This document shows positions 1 to 8,850 of a stretch of DNA of 37,944 nt, one piece after another. Location: NCBI GenBank assembly GCA_030949995.1, contig JAUZRY010000019.1:1-37944 (forward strand), read 5' to 3'. The notes beneath the pieces were generated by a model. That model was not told the origin of the DNA and searched no databases. It was given only the letters and a program-made list of their open reading frames with translations. Source of the stretch: Ardenticatenia bacterium (GTDB lineage: Bacteria > Chloroflexota > Anaerolineae > Ardenticatenales > Ardenticatenaceae). The stretch's first letter is position 1. Every line of letters starts with the position of its first letter. Made by a program: the position numbers and the translations under genes.

Positions 1-1
1 C

Positions 2-2334
2 CGCGATGACTACTTGAGCACCGAGCACCTCTTCATCGGGCTGATCCGCGCGGCTGGTGGTGCCACCGACCGCCTCCTGCGGCAACACGGCGTGGACGAG
101 AACGCCGTTATGGCCGCGCTCCACCACATTCGGGGCTCTCAACGGATCACCAGCCAGACGCCAGAGGCCACCTACGAGGCGCTCGAACAATATGGCCGTG
201 ACCTGACCGAGCTGGCCCGCCAGGGCAAACTCGACCCGGTGATCGGCCGTGACGAGGAAATCCGCCGGGTCATCCAGATCTTGAGCCGGCGCACCAAGAA
301 CAACCCGGTGCTGATCGGCGAGCCCGGCGTGGGCAAGACGGCCATCGTCGAAGGCTTGGCCCAGCGCATCGTGCGCGGCGATGTGCCCGAATCCCTGCGC
401 AACAAGCGCATCGTCCAGCTCGACATCGGCGCGCTCCTCGCAGGGGCCAAATACCGCGGCGAGTTCGAGGAGCGCCTCAAGGCGGTACTCAAGGAAGTGG
501 AGGACTCGCAGGGGGAGATTGTCCTCTTCATCGATGAGCTTCACACCGTAGTAGGAGCTGGTGCGGCGCAAGGAGCTGTGGACGCGGCCAACATGCTCAA
601 GCCCATGCTCGCCCGCGGGGAGCTGCGCGTCATCGGTGCCACCACTCTGGACGAGTACCGCCAGTACATCGAGAAGGACGCCGCCCTCGAGCGCCGTTTC
701 CAGCCGGTGTGCGTGGGCGAGCCCTCGGTGGAAGATACCATCTCCATTCTGCGTGGCCTGAAGGAGCGCTACGAAGCCCACCACGGGGTGCGAATCACCG
801 ACCCGGCCGTCATCGCCGCGGCCACGCTCTGTCGCACCGCTACATCAGCGACCGCTACCTGCCCGACAAGGCCATCGACCTCCTCGACGAGGCGGCCAGC
901 CGCCTTAAGATGGAGATCACCAGCAAGCCGGCCGAGCTGGACGAGCTGGACCGGCGGGTGATGCAGCTCGAAATTGAACGCGAGGCCCTCAAACAGGAGC
1001 GGGACCCGGCGTCCAAGGAGCGCTTACGGAAGCTGGAGAAGGAACTGGCCGGGCTGCGCGAGCAGGAATGCTCCTGAGCCGGCGGAGATCTGGAAGGCCG
1101 AGCAGGCCGCGATCGAGGGCATCCAGCGCATCAACAGGAAGAGCTGGAAACCAGGCCCGCCATGGAACTGGACGACGCCGGCCGCGCCGACCTGAAGCGG
1201 GCGGCCGGCGCTCCAGCTACGGCCGGATCCCCGAGCTGGAACAGCGCCTGGCCGACAAGGAACAGCAGTTGGCCGAGCTCCAACAGGAAGGCGCCCTGCT
1301 GCGCGACGAGGTGACCGCTGAGGAGATCGCCGAGGTCGTCTCCAAGTGGACCGGCATCCCCGTGTCCAAGCTGCTCGAGGGCGAGGTGGAGAAACTGCTG
1401 CACCTGGAGGAGCGGCTCCACGAGCGCGTGGTGGGCCAGGAAGAGGCGGTGCAGGCGGTGGCCAACGCCGTCCGCCGCTGCCAGGGCCGGGCTCTCAGAC
1501 CCCAACCGTCCCATTGGCTCGTTCCTCTTCCTGGGGCCCACCGGCGTGGGCAAGACGGAGCTGGCCCGTGCGCTGGCCGAGGTGCTCTTCGACGACGAGG
1601 ACGCCATGGTCCGCATTGACATGAGCGAGTACCAGGAGCGGCACACGGTCGCCCGCCTGATCGGCGCCCCGCCGGGCTACGTGGGCTACGAGGAGGGTGG
1701 ACAGCTCACCGAGGCCGTGCGTCGGCGCCCGTACAGCGTGATCCTCTTCGATGAAATCGAAAAGGCCCATCCGGAGGTCTTCAACGTGCTGCTCCAGGTG
1801 CTCGACGACGGCCGGCTCACCGACGGCCACGGCCGCACCGTGGACTTCAAGAACACCATTATCATCATGACTTCCAACTTGGGCAGCCACTACATCCAAG
1901 AGCTGGTCAACGACGAGGAGCGTATGCGCGAGGCCGTCTGGGAGGTGTTGCGCCAACACTTCCGGCCGGAGTTCCTCAACCGCGTGGACGAGGTGGTCAT
2001 CTTCCGGCCGCTGACCAAGGAGCACCTGGTGCAGATCGTGGACATCCAGATGCGCCGGCTGGGCCGACTCTTGGCCGAGCGGCGCATTCGACTCCGCCTC
2101 ACCGAGCGGGCCAAGGAGCGCCTCGCTTCCGAGGGCTTCGACCCCGTCTACGGTGCCCGACCGCTGCGGCGCGTCATCCAGCGGCGCGTGCAGGACAAAC
2201 TGGCCCAGGCCATTCTGGAGGGCCGGGTGCGCGAAGGGGACACTGTGGAGGTGGACTACGACCCCAACGCCGACGAGTTCGTCTTCCGCCGTGTGGCCTC
2301 TGAGGAAACTGAACCGGCCGTTGCAGGAGCGTAA
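2..2334 (+). CDS. clpB: ClpB-type AAA+ disaggregase, 5'-truncated, about five frameshifts
   Basis: ATP-dependent protein disaggregase that works with DnaK to rescue aggregated proteins in the cytoplasm. The reading frame is already open at the left edge (…[10 protein letters not shown], the Clp N domain), so the start lies upstream. Visible in order: the end of the Clp_N domain, the first AAA+ module (Walker A GEPGVGKT, Walker B LFIDELH), a coiled-coil middle domain, the second AAA+ module ([23 protein letters not shown]) and the C-terminal ClpB small domain. The middle domain separates ClpB from ClpA. Comparison with E. coli ClpB from memory shows frame changes near 830, 1065-1075, 1130, 1205 and 1485. 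All blocks on either side remain conserved, so this is either very recent decay or, more likely, poor sequence near a contig end. The last stretch, 1546-2334, is uninterrupted. Confidence 0.88.
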
Positions 2335-2399
2335 CGCACAATCGTCGCCCCCGCATGGGGGAGCGGTTTGCCCATCCACAGCACCTGGTCTATACTTCT

Positions 2400-2431
2400 G
2401 CCGGGGGAACCTTCCCCCGGCATCTCTTTTT
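2400..2431 (+). terminator. Intrinsic terminator after clpB
   Basis: GCCGGGGG (2400-2407) pairs perfectly with CCCCCGGC (2414-2421) around a six-base loop and is followed by a T-rich tract (2425-2431). It lies about 65 bases after the clpB stop on the same strand and should end that transcript before the nucleotidyltransferase gene. Confidence 0.75.
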
Positions 2432-2554
2432 GGGCGTTCCGCACGGGGTGCTCACCGCGTGCCAGCAGTGTGGCCGTTCCCCAGTGGCCGTGAGTACGGC
2501 GGAACTCTTTCTCAACAACCACATAGCATCAAAGATGATCTCAAGGAGCGACCA

Positions 2555-3463
2555 TTGCAAGTGCTGATCTTGGCCGGTGGACAAGGAACCCGCCTCCGCC
2601 CGCTGACTGATGTGTACCCCAAACCGCTCCTCTACTTGCCAGGAGGCCGGGTCATCGACTATCTCTTCGCCCAAGTTCGCAAGACCGGCATTCGCGACGT
2701 GGGCATCGTTGTGCACCACGGGGCCGACCAAGTGCTCGACCACATTCAGGCACATGCCCCACCCGACCTTCACATCACGTCCATCTTCCAGAAGCCGCCT
2801 TACACCCTCCTTGGCGCGTTGGCCAGCGCGAGCGAGTGGGTCTGTGGGTCCACGCTGGTTCTGCACGGGGACAACTACTTCAGCTTCCCGCTGCGTCACT
2901 TCGTGCAACTGGCCGCCCCAGAAGTGGCCACCTTCTTGGTGGATGCCTCGGACGCCCTCGTCCCAGAGCCTGACTTGGCCATTTCGGGCGCCTATGTCCT
3001 GCCCCCACACGTCTTCCGCGTGGCCGTTGAGATGGCCGAGGCGGACAACCTGACCGACCTCGTGGACGAATTGCGCCGCCGCGCTTTCCCCATCTTTGCG
3101 GTACCTGCGCCGGGGTGGCGGTGTAACATCAATCGCCCAGCCGACCTCCTCGACGTGAACCGATATCTCTTGACCCACTGGACCAATGCGGAACATCCCT
3201 TGGAGCAGGCCGTTCTGGGCTACAACCCCATCGTCCTCTCCTGGGTGGCCCCTAATGCTCGAGTGGAGGAGAGCTCCATCGGCATCCACGTCACCGTGGG
3301 CCATGGGACCATGGTGCGTCACAGCCGGCTCCGGAACACGTTGGTCTTCCCGGGAGTTGAAGTTGATGGCGTGGACGGCGAAAACCTCATCCTCGTGGAC
3401 ACACCCGACGAACTCATCACCGTGTACGTCCCCGACGCCCATGTGTCGGCCACGCTCAGTTGA
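2555..3463 (+). CDS. Sugar-phosphate nucleotidyltransferase (RmlA/GlmU-like)
   Basis: Transfers a nucleotidyl group from an NTP to a sugar 1-phosphate, supplying activated sugars for glycan synthesis. The N-terminus carries the family signature GGQGTRLRPLT followed by PKPLL. HGDNYF around residue 107 is the usual metal/nucleotide-binding region. The last 60 or so residues look like a short left-handed beta-helix (APNARVEESSIG, then TVGHGTMV). The start chosen is TTG at 2555, because AAGGAG sits at 2543-2548 with six bases of spacing; that gives 302 residues beginning MQVLILAGGQG. Longer upstream readings run through the terminator region and are not convincing. The exact sugar and nucleotide cannot be told. 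It stands alone, between clpB and a convergent iron-transport operon, far from the glycosyltransferases at the right end. Confidence 0.85.
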   Translation: MQVLILAGGQGTRLRPLTDVYPKPLLYLPGGRVIDYLFAQVRKTGIRDVGIVVHHGADQVLDHIQAHAPPDLHITSIFQKPPYTLLGALASASEWVCGSTLVLHGDNYFSFPLRHFVQLAAPEVATFLVDASDALVPEPDLAISGAYVLPPHVFRVAVEMAEADNLTDLVDELRRRAFPIFAVPAPGWRCNINRPADLLDVNRYLLTHWTNAEHPLEQAVLGYNPIVLSWVAPNARVEESSIGIHVTVGHGTMVRHSRLRNTLVFPGVEVDGVDGENLILVDTPDELITVYVPDAHVSATLS

Positions 3464-3634
3464 CAACATGAGAGGAGCGGACCACAGCGTGTGCTGTGGG
3501 AGCCAATAGGGCCCCTCTGCGGACGGGGGGACAATGCCCCCGGTGGGCGCGGAACAGCAAGGGGACATCGCAAGGGGACCAGTGGGACAACCCCATGAGG
3601 GCTCCACGTCACGGGGAGCAGAGCAGAAGCCCCG

Positions 3635-3675
3635 GATCTCCTCATCACCCCACGGTTGCTGAGGTGATGAGGATC
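3635..3675. terminator. Strong hairpin between convergent genes, possible bidirectional terminator
   Basis: CTCATCACC (3641-3649) pairs with GGTGATGAG (3663-3671), and GATC on each outer side can extend the stem across a two-base bulge. It overlaps the stop of the minus-strand ATPase gene and follows the plus-strand nucleotidyltransferase. No clear T-tract is seen on either strand, so termination is only a guess. The rest of 3464-3634 holds a second small hairpin (CCACAG/CTGTGG, 3482-3499) and no convincing gene. Confidence 0.3.
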
Positions 3676-4726
3676 ACGTGACAGCCCGCCCGTTCTTGAA
3701 GCACGTCAGCGGGTGCCCGGGGGTGAGTTCGACCCGCACCCGGGTGCCAGGGGCATAATACTCCGTGTGGAGCGTCAAACAGTGGACGATTCTCCCCGAA
3801 GGGAGCACCACCCGGTGCAAGTGGTGCATGCCCTGAAAGAAACGGCGCTCCACGCGGGCGGCGCCTTGAGGGTCCGGGCACAGGACGAGATCGTCGGGCC
3901 GAACCAACATGTCCACCTGAGTCCCGGGCGGCAGGGCAAGGCGCTGGGGGAGGAAACCCAGCTCCGTTTCCAGGCCCTCTGTAGTCACCCAGGCAGGCAG
4001 AAAGCCGGTGTGCCCCATGAACTCGGCCACGAACCTCGTCTCCGGGTGGTGGAAGATCTCCTCCGGCGTGCCCACCTGCTCCAGTCGCCCGGCGTTGAGG
4101 ATCGCCACCCGGTCGCCCATGAAGAGCGCTTCTTCCTGGTCGTGGGTGACCAGGATGGCCGTGGTGGCCGTGGCCTTCAGGATGTCCCGTACTTCCTCCC
4201 GCACCTGTTTTCGCAGCCCGGCGTCCAAGTTGGAGAAGGGCTCGTCCAATAGGAGTACATCGGGCTGCGGGGCCAACGCCCGCGCCAGCGCCACCCGCTG
4301 CTGCTGGCCCCCCGAGAGCTCATGGGGAAGTCGATCCTGCACCTCCTCCAAGTCCACCAGGGCAAGCACCTCCTGTACCCGCGTTGCCCGTTCCGCCTTC
4401 CGCCGGAGCCCGTAGGCGACATTCTGGGCCACGGTGAGGTGCGGGAAGAGGGCATAATCCTGAAAGACCATGCCCACCCGGCGCCGTTCAGGTGGCACAA
4501 AAGCGCCTGGCCCGCTCACCAGCTTGCCCCCAATTTCCACCCGGCCTGCGTCGGGCACCTCGAACCCGGCGATGAGCCTCAGGATGGTGGTCTTGCCACA
4601 GCCGCTGGGGCCCAGCAGGGCCAGAATCTCGCCCTGGTGGACTGTGAGCTCCAAGTTCTCCACGGCGCAAACGTCGGCGAAGAATTTCGTCAAACCTGCA
4701 CAGTGGACAGCAGGAGTGTGGTTCAT
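3674..4726 (-). CDS. fbpC: Fe3+ ABC transporter ATP-binding protein (FbpC/AfuC type)
   Basis: Cytoplasmic ATPase that powers ferric-ion import with the permease encoded just upstream. It has 350 residues, the usual length for this group. All nucleotide-binding motifs are present: Walker A GPSGCGKTT at about 39-47, Q-loop Q89, signature LSGGQQQR at about 137-144, Walker B VLLLDE at about 157-162 and the H-loop H195. A TOBE-like C-terminal regulatory domain follows from about residue 260. The start ATG overlaps the permease stop by four bases (ATGA), so translation is coupled. It is the last gene of the four-gene iron operon. Spermidine and sulfate importers share this fold, but the neighbouring FbpA-like binding protein argues for Fe3+. 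Confidence 0.9.
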   Translation of the reverse strand: MNHTPAVHCAGLTKFFADVCAVENLELTVHQGEILALLGPSGCGKTTILRLIAGFEVPDAGRVEIGGKLVSGPGAFVPPERRRVGMVFQDYALFPHLTVAQNVAYGLRRKAERATRVQEVLALVDLEEVQDRLPHELSGGQQQRVALARALAPQPDVLLLDEPFSNLDAGLRKQVREEVRDILKATATTAILVTHDQEEALFMGDRVAILNAGRLEQVGTPEEIFHHPETRFVAEFMGHTGFLPAWVTTEGLETELGFLPQRLALPPGTQVDMLVRPDDLVLCPDPQGAARVERRFFQGMHHLHRVVLPSGRIVHCLTLHTEYYAPGTRVRVELTPGHPLTCFKNGRAVT

Positions 4727-6375
4727 ATTCCTTCCCTGTGCTCCTTCAGGATGAAGAGTGCAATGGGCAATGACGAGACTAGAATAAGCAACAGGGCCGG
4801 CGCGGCGGCCTGTGCGAAGAACGCTTCCGAGACCGCTGACCAGACTGTGGTGGCCAGGGTCTTAAATCCGAGAGGCCCCAGGATCAGGGTGGCAGGCAAC
4901 TCTTTCATAGTGGTCAGGAAGACCAATCCCGCGCCCGCGGCAATTCCCGGCCATACGAGGGGCACCGTGATGGTGGTGAACACCTGCCACGGCCGGCGGC
5001 CCAAGCTGCGGGCGGTCTCCTCTAAACTCGGGTGGACTTGTAACAGCGAAGCCCGCACAGCCCCCACTGCCTGGGGGAGAAAGAGCAGCACATATGCCAG
5101 AATCAACATGGGAAGTGTCTGGTAGAGAGGACGGGCATAGTGGGCGCCGAAGAAGACCAACGCCAGGGCGATCACGACCCCAGGCAGCGCAAAGCCCGTA
5201 TACGTTATTCGTTCCAACACATGGCTCAGCCGACCCGGCCGGCGCACGTTCAGAATGGCGACCGGCAGGGCAGCCATCAAGGTGGCCACGGCGGCCAAGC
5301 CCGACGCCAGAATGGAGTTCCGCGTGGCGACCCACAAGGGGACGAATTGCTGGCCGGTTCGCACTCCTCGCACGAGCCAGTAGAGGAGAACACCTGCTGG
5401 CACGACCAGGGCTACGCCAACCACGGTCGCACAGAACAGGAGTGCCGGCCAACGCCAGCGACCCAGTCGGATGACCGGTTGGGCGCGCGCGGTTCGTCCC
5501 GTGCTCCGCGCATAGCGTGCCCGTTGCTGTGTGTGTACTTCCAACGCCAGCACGCCCAAGGTCATGGCGACCAGTACGAGGGCGAGGGCCGCGGCAGCAG
5601 CCCGATCGAAGGACGACTGGTATTGGATGTAGATGACGCGGGTGAAGGTGTTGTACCGCATAATGGAGACGGCCCCGAAATCGCGCAAGGTGTAAAGGGC
5701 CACGAGCAGGCTGCCCGCTGCCAGAGCTGGGCGCAATTGGGGCAGTGTCACCCGCCAGAAGGTGACCCACGGGCCGTACCCCAGGCTGCGCGACGCTTCT
5801 TCCAGTGCGGGGTCCATGCGCAGCAGGGCGGCCCGCACGATGAGCAGGGTGTACGGGTAGCTCAACAAGGTGAGTACCAGCAGTGCGCCCGGAAAGCCGT
5901 AGATGTCGGGCAGGCGCGAGATGCCGAAGAGGCCCTCCAGCCACTGTTGCACCATGCCCCGCGGCCCCAAGGCGGCCACCACGAGGTAGGCCCCCACGTA
6001 GCTGGGAATGACCAGCGGCAGGGCAGTGAGCACCGCCCACATCCGGCGCAGGGGCAAATCTGTGCGAACTGTGAGCCACGCCAGGGGCACGGCAATGGCC
6101 GCGGAGGTCGCCGTGACCGTCATCGCCAGCCAGATGGTGCGACCCAGAATGCGCAGCGTGCGCGCTTGGAACACCGGCGCCCAAGCGGCTGTGCCGGCGT
6201 CCAGCGTACGGATGAGCAGGTAGGTTGTGGGCAGCAGCACCGCTCCGGCCACCACGGCGGCCATACCCCAGAGGATCAGGCTCAACCACGTCGTGGGACG
6301 GGGAACCCGACGAAGTCGGGTTCCCCGGAAGAGCGCACGTGCTCGATGGCGGCGGATCAATGTTATTTCGGCCAT
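4723..6375 (-). CDS. fbpB: Fe3+ ABC transporter permease (FbpB type, fused double permease)
   Basis: Inner-membrane channel of the ferric-ion importer. The 550-residue chain contains two binding-protein-dependent transport domains, each with about six hydrophobic segments. Each half has the EAA-like loop: EEASRSLGYGPW in the first and EETARSLGRRPW in the second. Each loop contacts one ATPase subunit. This duplicated layout is typical of FbpB/SfuB rather than of separate-permease systems. The ATG start is separated by a single base from the stop of the binding-protein gene, and its own stop overlaps the ATPase start, so all three genes should be co-translated. No frameshift or odd residues were noticed. 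Confidence 0.9.
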   Translation of the reverse strand: MAEITLIRRHRARALFRGTRLRRVPRPTTWLSLILWGMAAVVAGAVLLPTTYLLIRTLDAGTAAWAPVFQARTLRILGRTIWLAMTVTATSAAIAVPLAWLTVRTDLPLRRMWAVLTALPLVIPSYVGAYLVVAALGPRGMVQQWLEGLFGISRLPDIYGFPGALLVLTLLSYPYTLLIVRAALLRMDPALEEASRSLGYGPWVTFWRVTLPQLRPALAAGSLLVALYTLRDFGAVSIMRYNTFTRVIYIQYQSSFDRAAAAALALVLVAMTLGVLALEVHTQQRARYARSTGRTARAQPVIRLGRWRWPALLFCATVVGVALVVPAGVLLYWLVRGVRTGQQFVPLWVATRNSILASGLAAVATLMAALPVAILNVRRPGRLSHVLERITYTGFALPGVVIALALVFFGAHYARPLYQTLPMLILAYVLLFLPQAVGAVRASLLQVHPSLEETARSLGRRPWQVFTTITVPLVWPGIAAGAGLVFLTTMKELPATLILGPLGFKTLATTVWSAVSEAFFAQAAAPALLLILVSSLPIALFILKEHREGI

Positions 6376-6376
6376 A

Positions 6377-7462
6377 CTACGGCAACGCTCCTACGTTGCT
6401 GAGCAGGCGGACAGTTCCTTGGAGGTCGGCTAGGTCCGCCAAGTCGATCTGAATGACGTTTAGCTCGCTCAGGGGAGGCAACTCCCGGTGGGTACGCACT
6501 CCCTCGACCAGAGGATACTCGAAAGTTTGGGTGGCGAAGTATTGCTGGGCCACCGGCGAGAGCATAAAACGCAGGAACTTGTACGCTGCCTCTTTGTTTG
6601 CCGATGAGTCCAGCACCCCGGCTCCGGCGACCATCACCAATGAACCCGGCCCGCCTCCGGGGAGGAAGTAGTTTCTGGCGGGGAAGCTCTCCCCCTCTTC
6701 CTGGAGGAACCGGTACAAGTAGTAGTGGTTCACGAAGCCCACATCAATTTCCCCCGCGCTGGCAGCGGCCATGATGGGGGTGTTCTTCTCGTACACCTTG
6801 GGCTCGTTGGCCAAGATGCCCTCGAGCCACTGGCGGGTTTTCTCCTCACCCCAGGCCACCCGCATGGCCGTCACCATGGTCTGGAAGGAGGCGTTCGTGG
6901 GAGCCCACCCAATACGTCCCTTCCACCGGGGCTCAGTGAAGCCCCACAGGTCGTCGGGCAACTCTTCAGGGCGCACCCGTTCGGTGTTGTAGACGATCAC
7001 CCGTGCCCGGCCGGAAATGCCCACCCAACGCCCCTCAGGATCCCGGAAGCGAGGGTCTACCCGGTCCAGGATTTCCTGTGGCAACGGGGCCAGCATGCCG
7101 GCCACAGCGCCCAGGCCGCCGGGGTCTTGGGCGAAGAAGATGTCGGCCGGGCTGTTGGCCCCTTCCTCCAGCAGGGTAGCGGCCAGCTCCGCCGTCTTGC
7201 CCCAACGCACCTGCACGTCGACGCCGGTAGCCTCCCGAAACTGCTCGATAATGGGCCCCACCAAGCTCTCGCTGCGGCCCGAGTAGATGATGAGCTTCTG
7301 GGGCGTTGCCCCGTCGGACTGGCGCACAACTTCAACAACCCGGGTGACCTCGACGGGTACAGTCTCACGGATGACTTGTGGGGTGGGTTGAGCGGCCTGC
7401 GCGCAGGCGACCAGCAACAGACCGAGAACGGCGAACACGAGCTTCACGGTGTGGTGACTCAT
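6377..7462 (-). CDS. fbpA: Fe3+-binding lipoprotein of ABC transporter (FbpA-like)
   Basis: Extracytoplasmic receptor that captures ferric iron and delivers it to the permease. The N-terminus is a lipoprotein signal peptide ending LLVAC, with Cys20 as the lipidated residue; surface anchoring is what a monoderm-like cell would need. The mature part starts with a polar linker and then matches the type 2 periplasmic-binding fold (LIIYSGRSE, YNTERV, PRWKGRIGWAPT). The motif VNHYYLY at about 244-250 carries the adjacent tyrosines that coordinate iron in FbpA. It has 361 residues. The start overlaps the stop of the upstream lipoprotein gene by four bases (ATGA). Thiamine or 2-aminoethylphosphonate binding proteins are the main alternatives; the tyrosine pair favours iron. 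Confidence 0.88.
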   Translation of the reverse strand: MSHHTVKLVFAVLGLLLVACAQAAQPTPQVIRETVPVEVTRVVEVVRQSDGATPQKLIIYSGRSESLVGPIIEQFREATGVDVQVRWGKTAELAATLLEEGANSPADIFFAQDPGGLGAVAGMLAPLPQEILDRVDPRFRDPEGRWVGISGRARVIVYNTERVRPEELPDDLWGFTEPRWKGRIGWAPTNASFQTMVTAMRVAWGEEKTRQWLEGILANEPKVYEKNTPIMAAASAGEIDVGFVNHYYLYRFLQEEGESFPARNYFLPGGGPGSLVMVAGAGVLDSSANKEAAYKFLRFMLSPVAQQYFATQTFEYPLVEGVRTHRELPPLSELNVIQIDLADLADLQGTVRLLSNVGALP

Positions 7463-8628
7463 GTGTGTTCCTCCTTAAAATTGGAAGTTGTGGTCTTCGA
7501 GGGTATATGGGAGTTCTTCAGGGCGGTGGCCACCTGTTCTAAGTTCGCCTCGATCTTCTGTTGAAGCGCTCGGAGCTCCTCAACGGGAACGCCGGCACGA
7601 ATCCTGGTCCGAAACTGCTTGAACTGGACTTCGAGGGTTTCCACAAGACTGGTGTAATCTTGGGCAGACAGTTGTCTCTCCAGGGGCTCGAAGCCGTCCA
7701 AGTAGGCGGAGGCAGCCAGCTCGTAGGCCTCCTCGACGTTGCCGGCTTCGTATGTGACGATGGCCTGCTCGAGGGTCCTCGAGATGAAGGCCAACGTCTC
7801 CTCCACAGTCATCTCATTGCGGCCAACGCCGAAGATCTCGGCCAGCTCGACCTGAATGGTCTTGATGTCGGCGGAGACGAGGGCCGGATCGGCCGGCGGC
7901 GTGGGCGGCGAGGCAGTGGCCGGCAGCAGGGAGCCGAGCTGCTCGAATGTGTCGGCGACTTTGAAATACTCCTCGATGTCCCGCGCGCGGGCTTCGTCAG
8001 CCACACGCTGGAAGAGCTGGCGGGCGGATATGAGATATCCGTAGGCGTCCTGATACTCTTCCAGGTTCACGACGGTGGTGCTTTCGATGGCTTCCGTGTA
8101 CTCCTGGTTGGCACGCTCCAGCAGGGAAATAATCACCAGCGTAACAAACGTGGGATCCTGGAGTGTTTCCCCGGCCAACACAGTCGCTGCCTCCTCTATG
8201 GCCGCAAAAGCGGCCTCGTATGCTGCCTGGACCTCATCATCGTCGGCGCCGTTGGCTACGAGGTACACCAGGCGTTGGAGGGCGTCGAGCAAGTGCTGGT
8301 CGCTGCCTGCCTTCTTCTCGGCCAGCGGGCCTTGCACCAAGAAGAAGAGCTCCGCGTGGGGATGGGCGGCGTGGGCAGCCGCCTCTTGGAGGTGTTGTCG
8401 GCCCCATAGCTCGCGGCTGGTAATCAGGTGCCCTTCCATTTCGTAGAGGTGGACGACCGTCTCAACGAGTTGGGGGCTGAAAGTCGTGGAGATGCCCTCA
8501 GCCGGGAAGGGACTGTCGGCAGCAGTCGGTGTGGACACGAGAGAGACCGTATCCCCGCCGCAGGCGGCCAAGAGTACCATTCCTATGCCTCCGATGAAGG
8601 AGAGGAGAACGTGACGTGCAGTGTGCAT
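7459..8628 (-). CDS. Helical lipoprotein of unknown function, first gene of the iron operon
   Basis: Not a family I can name. The preferred start is ATG at 8628, giving 389 residues beginning MHTARHVLLS. The signal peptide ends LLAAC with Cys23 lipidated. A longer reading from 8724 lacks any signal logic. The mature chain is almost entirely predicted alpha-helix, rich in Glu and Ala. It seems to hold two related helical regions separated by a proline-rich linker (TASPPTPPADPA). A histidine/acidic patch, HAAHPHAEL, lies near the N-terminus. Its stop overlaps the Fe3+-binding protein start, so it is co-translated with the transporter. By position, it may bind or deliver metal, in the way helical EfeO/imelysin-type proteins do, but the GxHxxE motif of those was not seen. 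It could also be a structural partner of the transporter. Confidence 0.7.
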   Translation of the reverse strand: MHTARHVLLSFIGGIGMVLLAACGGDTVSLVSTPTAADSPFPAEGISTTFSPQLVETVVHLYEMEGHLITSRELWGRQHLQEAAAHAAHPHAELFFLVQGPLAEKKAGSDQHLLDALQRLVYLVANGADDDEVQAAYEAAFAAIEEAATVLAGETLQDPTFVTLVIISLLERANQEYTEAIESTTVVNLEEYQDAYGYLISARQLFQRVADEARARDIEEYFKVADTFEQLGSLLPATASPPTPPADPALVSADIKTIQVELAEIFGVGRNEMTVEETLAFISRTLEQAIVTYEAGNVEEAYELAASAYLDGFEPLERQLSAQDYTSLVETLEVQFKQFRTRIRAGVPVEELRALQQKIEANLEQVATALKNSHIPSKTTTSNFKEEHT

Positions 8629-8729
8629 GCAACCACGGGATGTACTTGACAATATAAGGTGTTTGGGTAAAGTCATACTACTGGCCCTCCACGCTGTCCC
8701 CGCTTCCTTCTGCTGGGCAGGCACCTATT

Positions 8730-8748
8730 GTTGACTGAATTTGTCAAC
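8730..8748. promoter_or_regulatory. Palindromic operator candidate between iron operon and DtxR-type regulator
   Basis: GTTGAC (8730-8735), seven bases, then GTCAAC (8743-8748): a perfect six-base inverted repeat with 19-bp overall geometry, as expected for a DtxR/MntR-family dimer site. It overlaps a possible plus-strand -35 (TTGTCA, 8741-8746), which is followed after 17 bases by TACAGT (8764-8769). On the minus strand it includes TTGACA. The half-site sequence does not match the DtxR or MntR consensus I know, so binding by the adjacent regulator is inferred from position and symmetry only. Confidence 0.45.
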
Positions 8749-8850
8749 TTTCGCGAACGAGTATACAGTGAAAGCACACGACGATCAAGCACCCGCGTTG
8801 AGACCCCGGTATCAACCAGGGTTATGTGAAAAATTGAACAAGGTTGAGGA

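Noticed and set aside
2390..3607. A 405-codon open frame on the minus strand opposite the nucleotidyltransferase
   Set aside because: Codon-shadow of the real plus-strand gene: no family motifs, no ribosome site, and the plus strand carries a clear signature (GGQGTRLRPLT).
5140..6402. A 420-codon plus-strand open frame opposite the iron permease
   Set aside because: Very Gln/Gly/His/Arg-rich, no motif, and antisense to a well-conserved permease; typical high-GC shadow frame.
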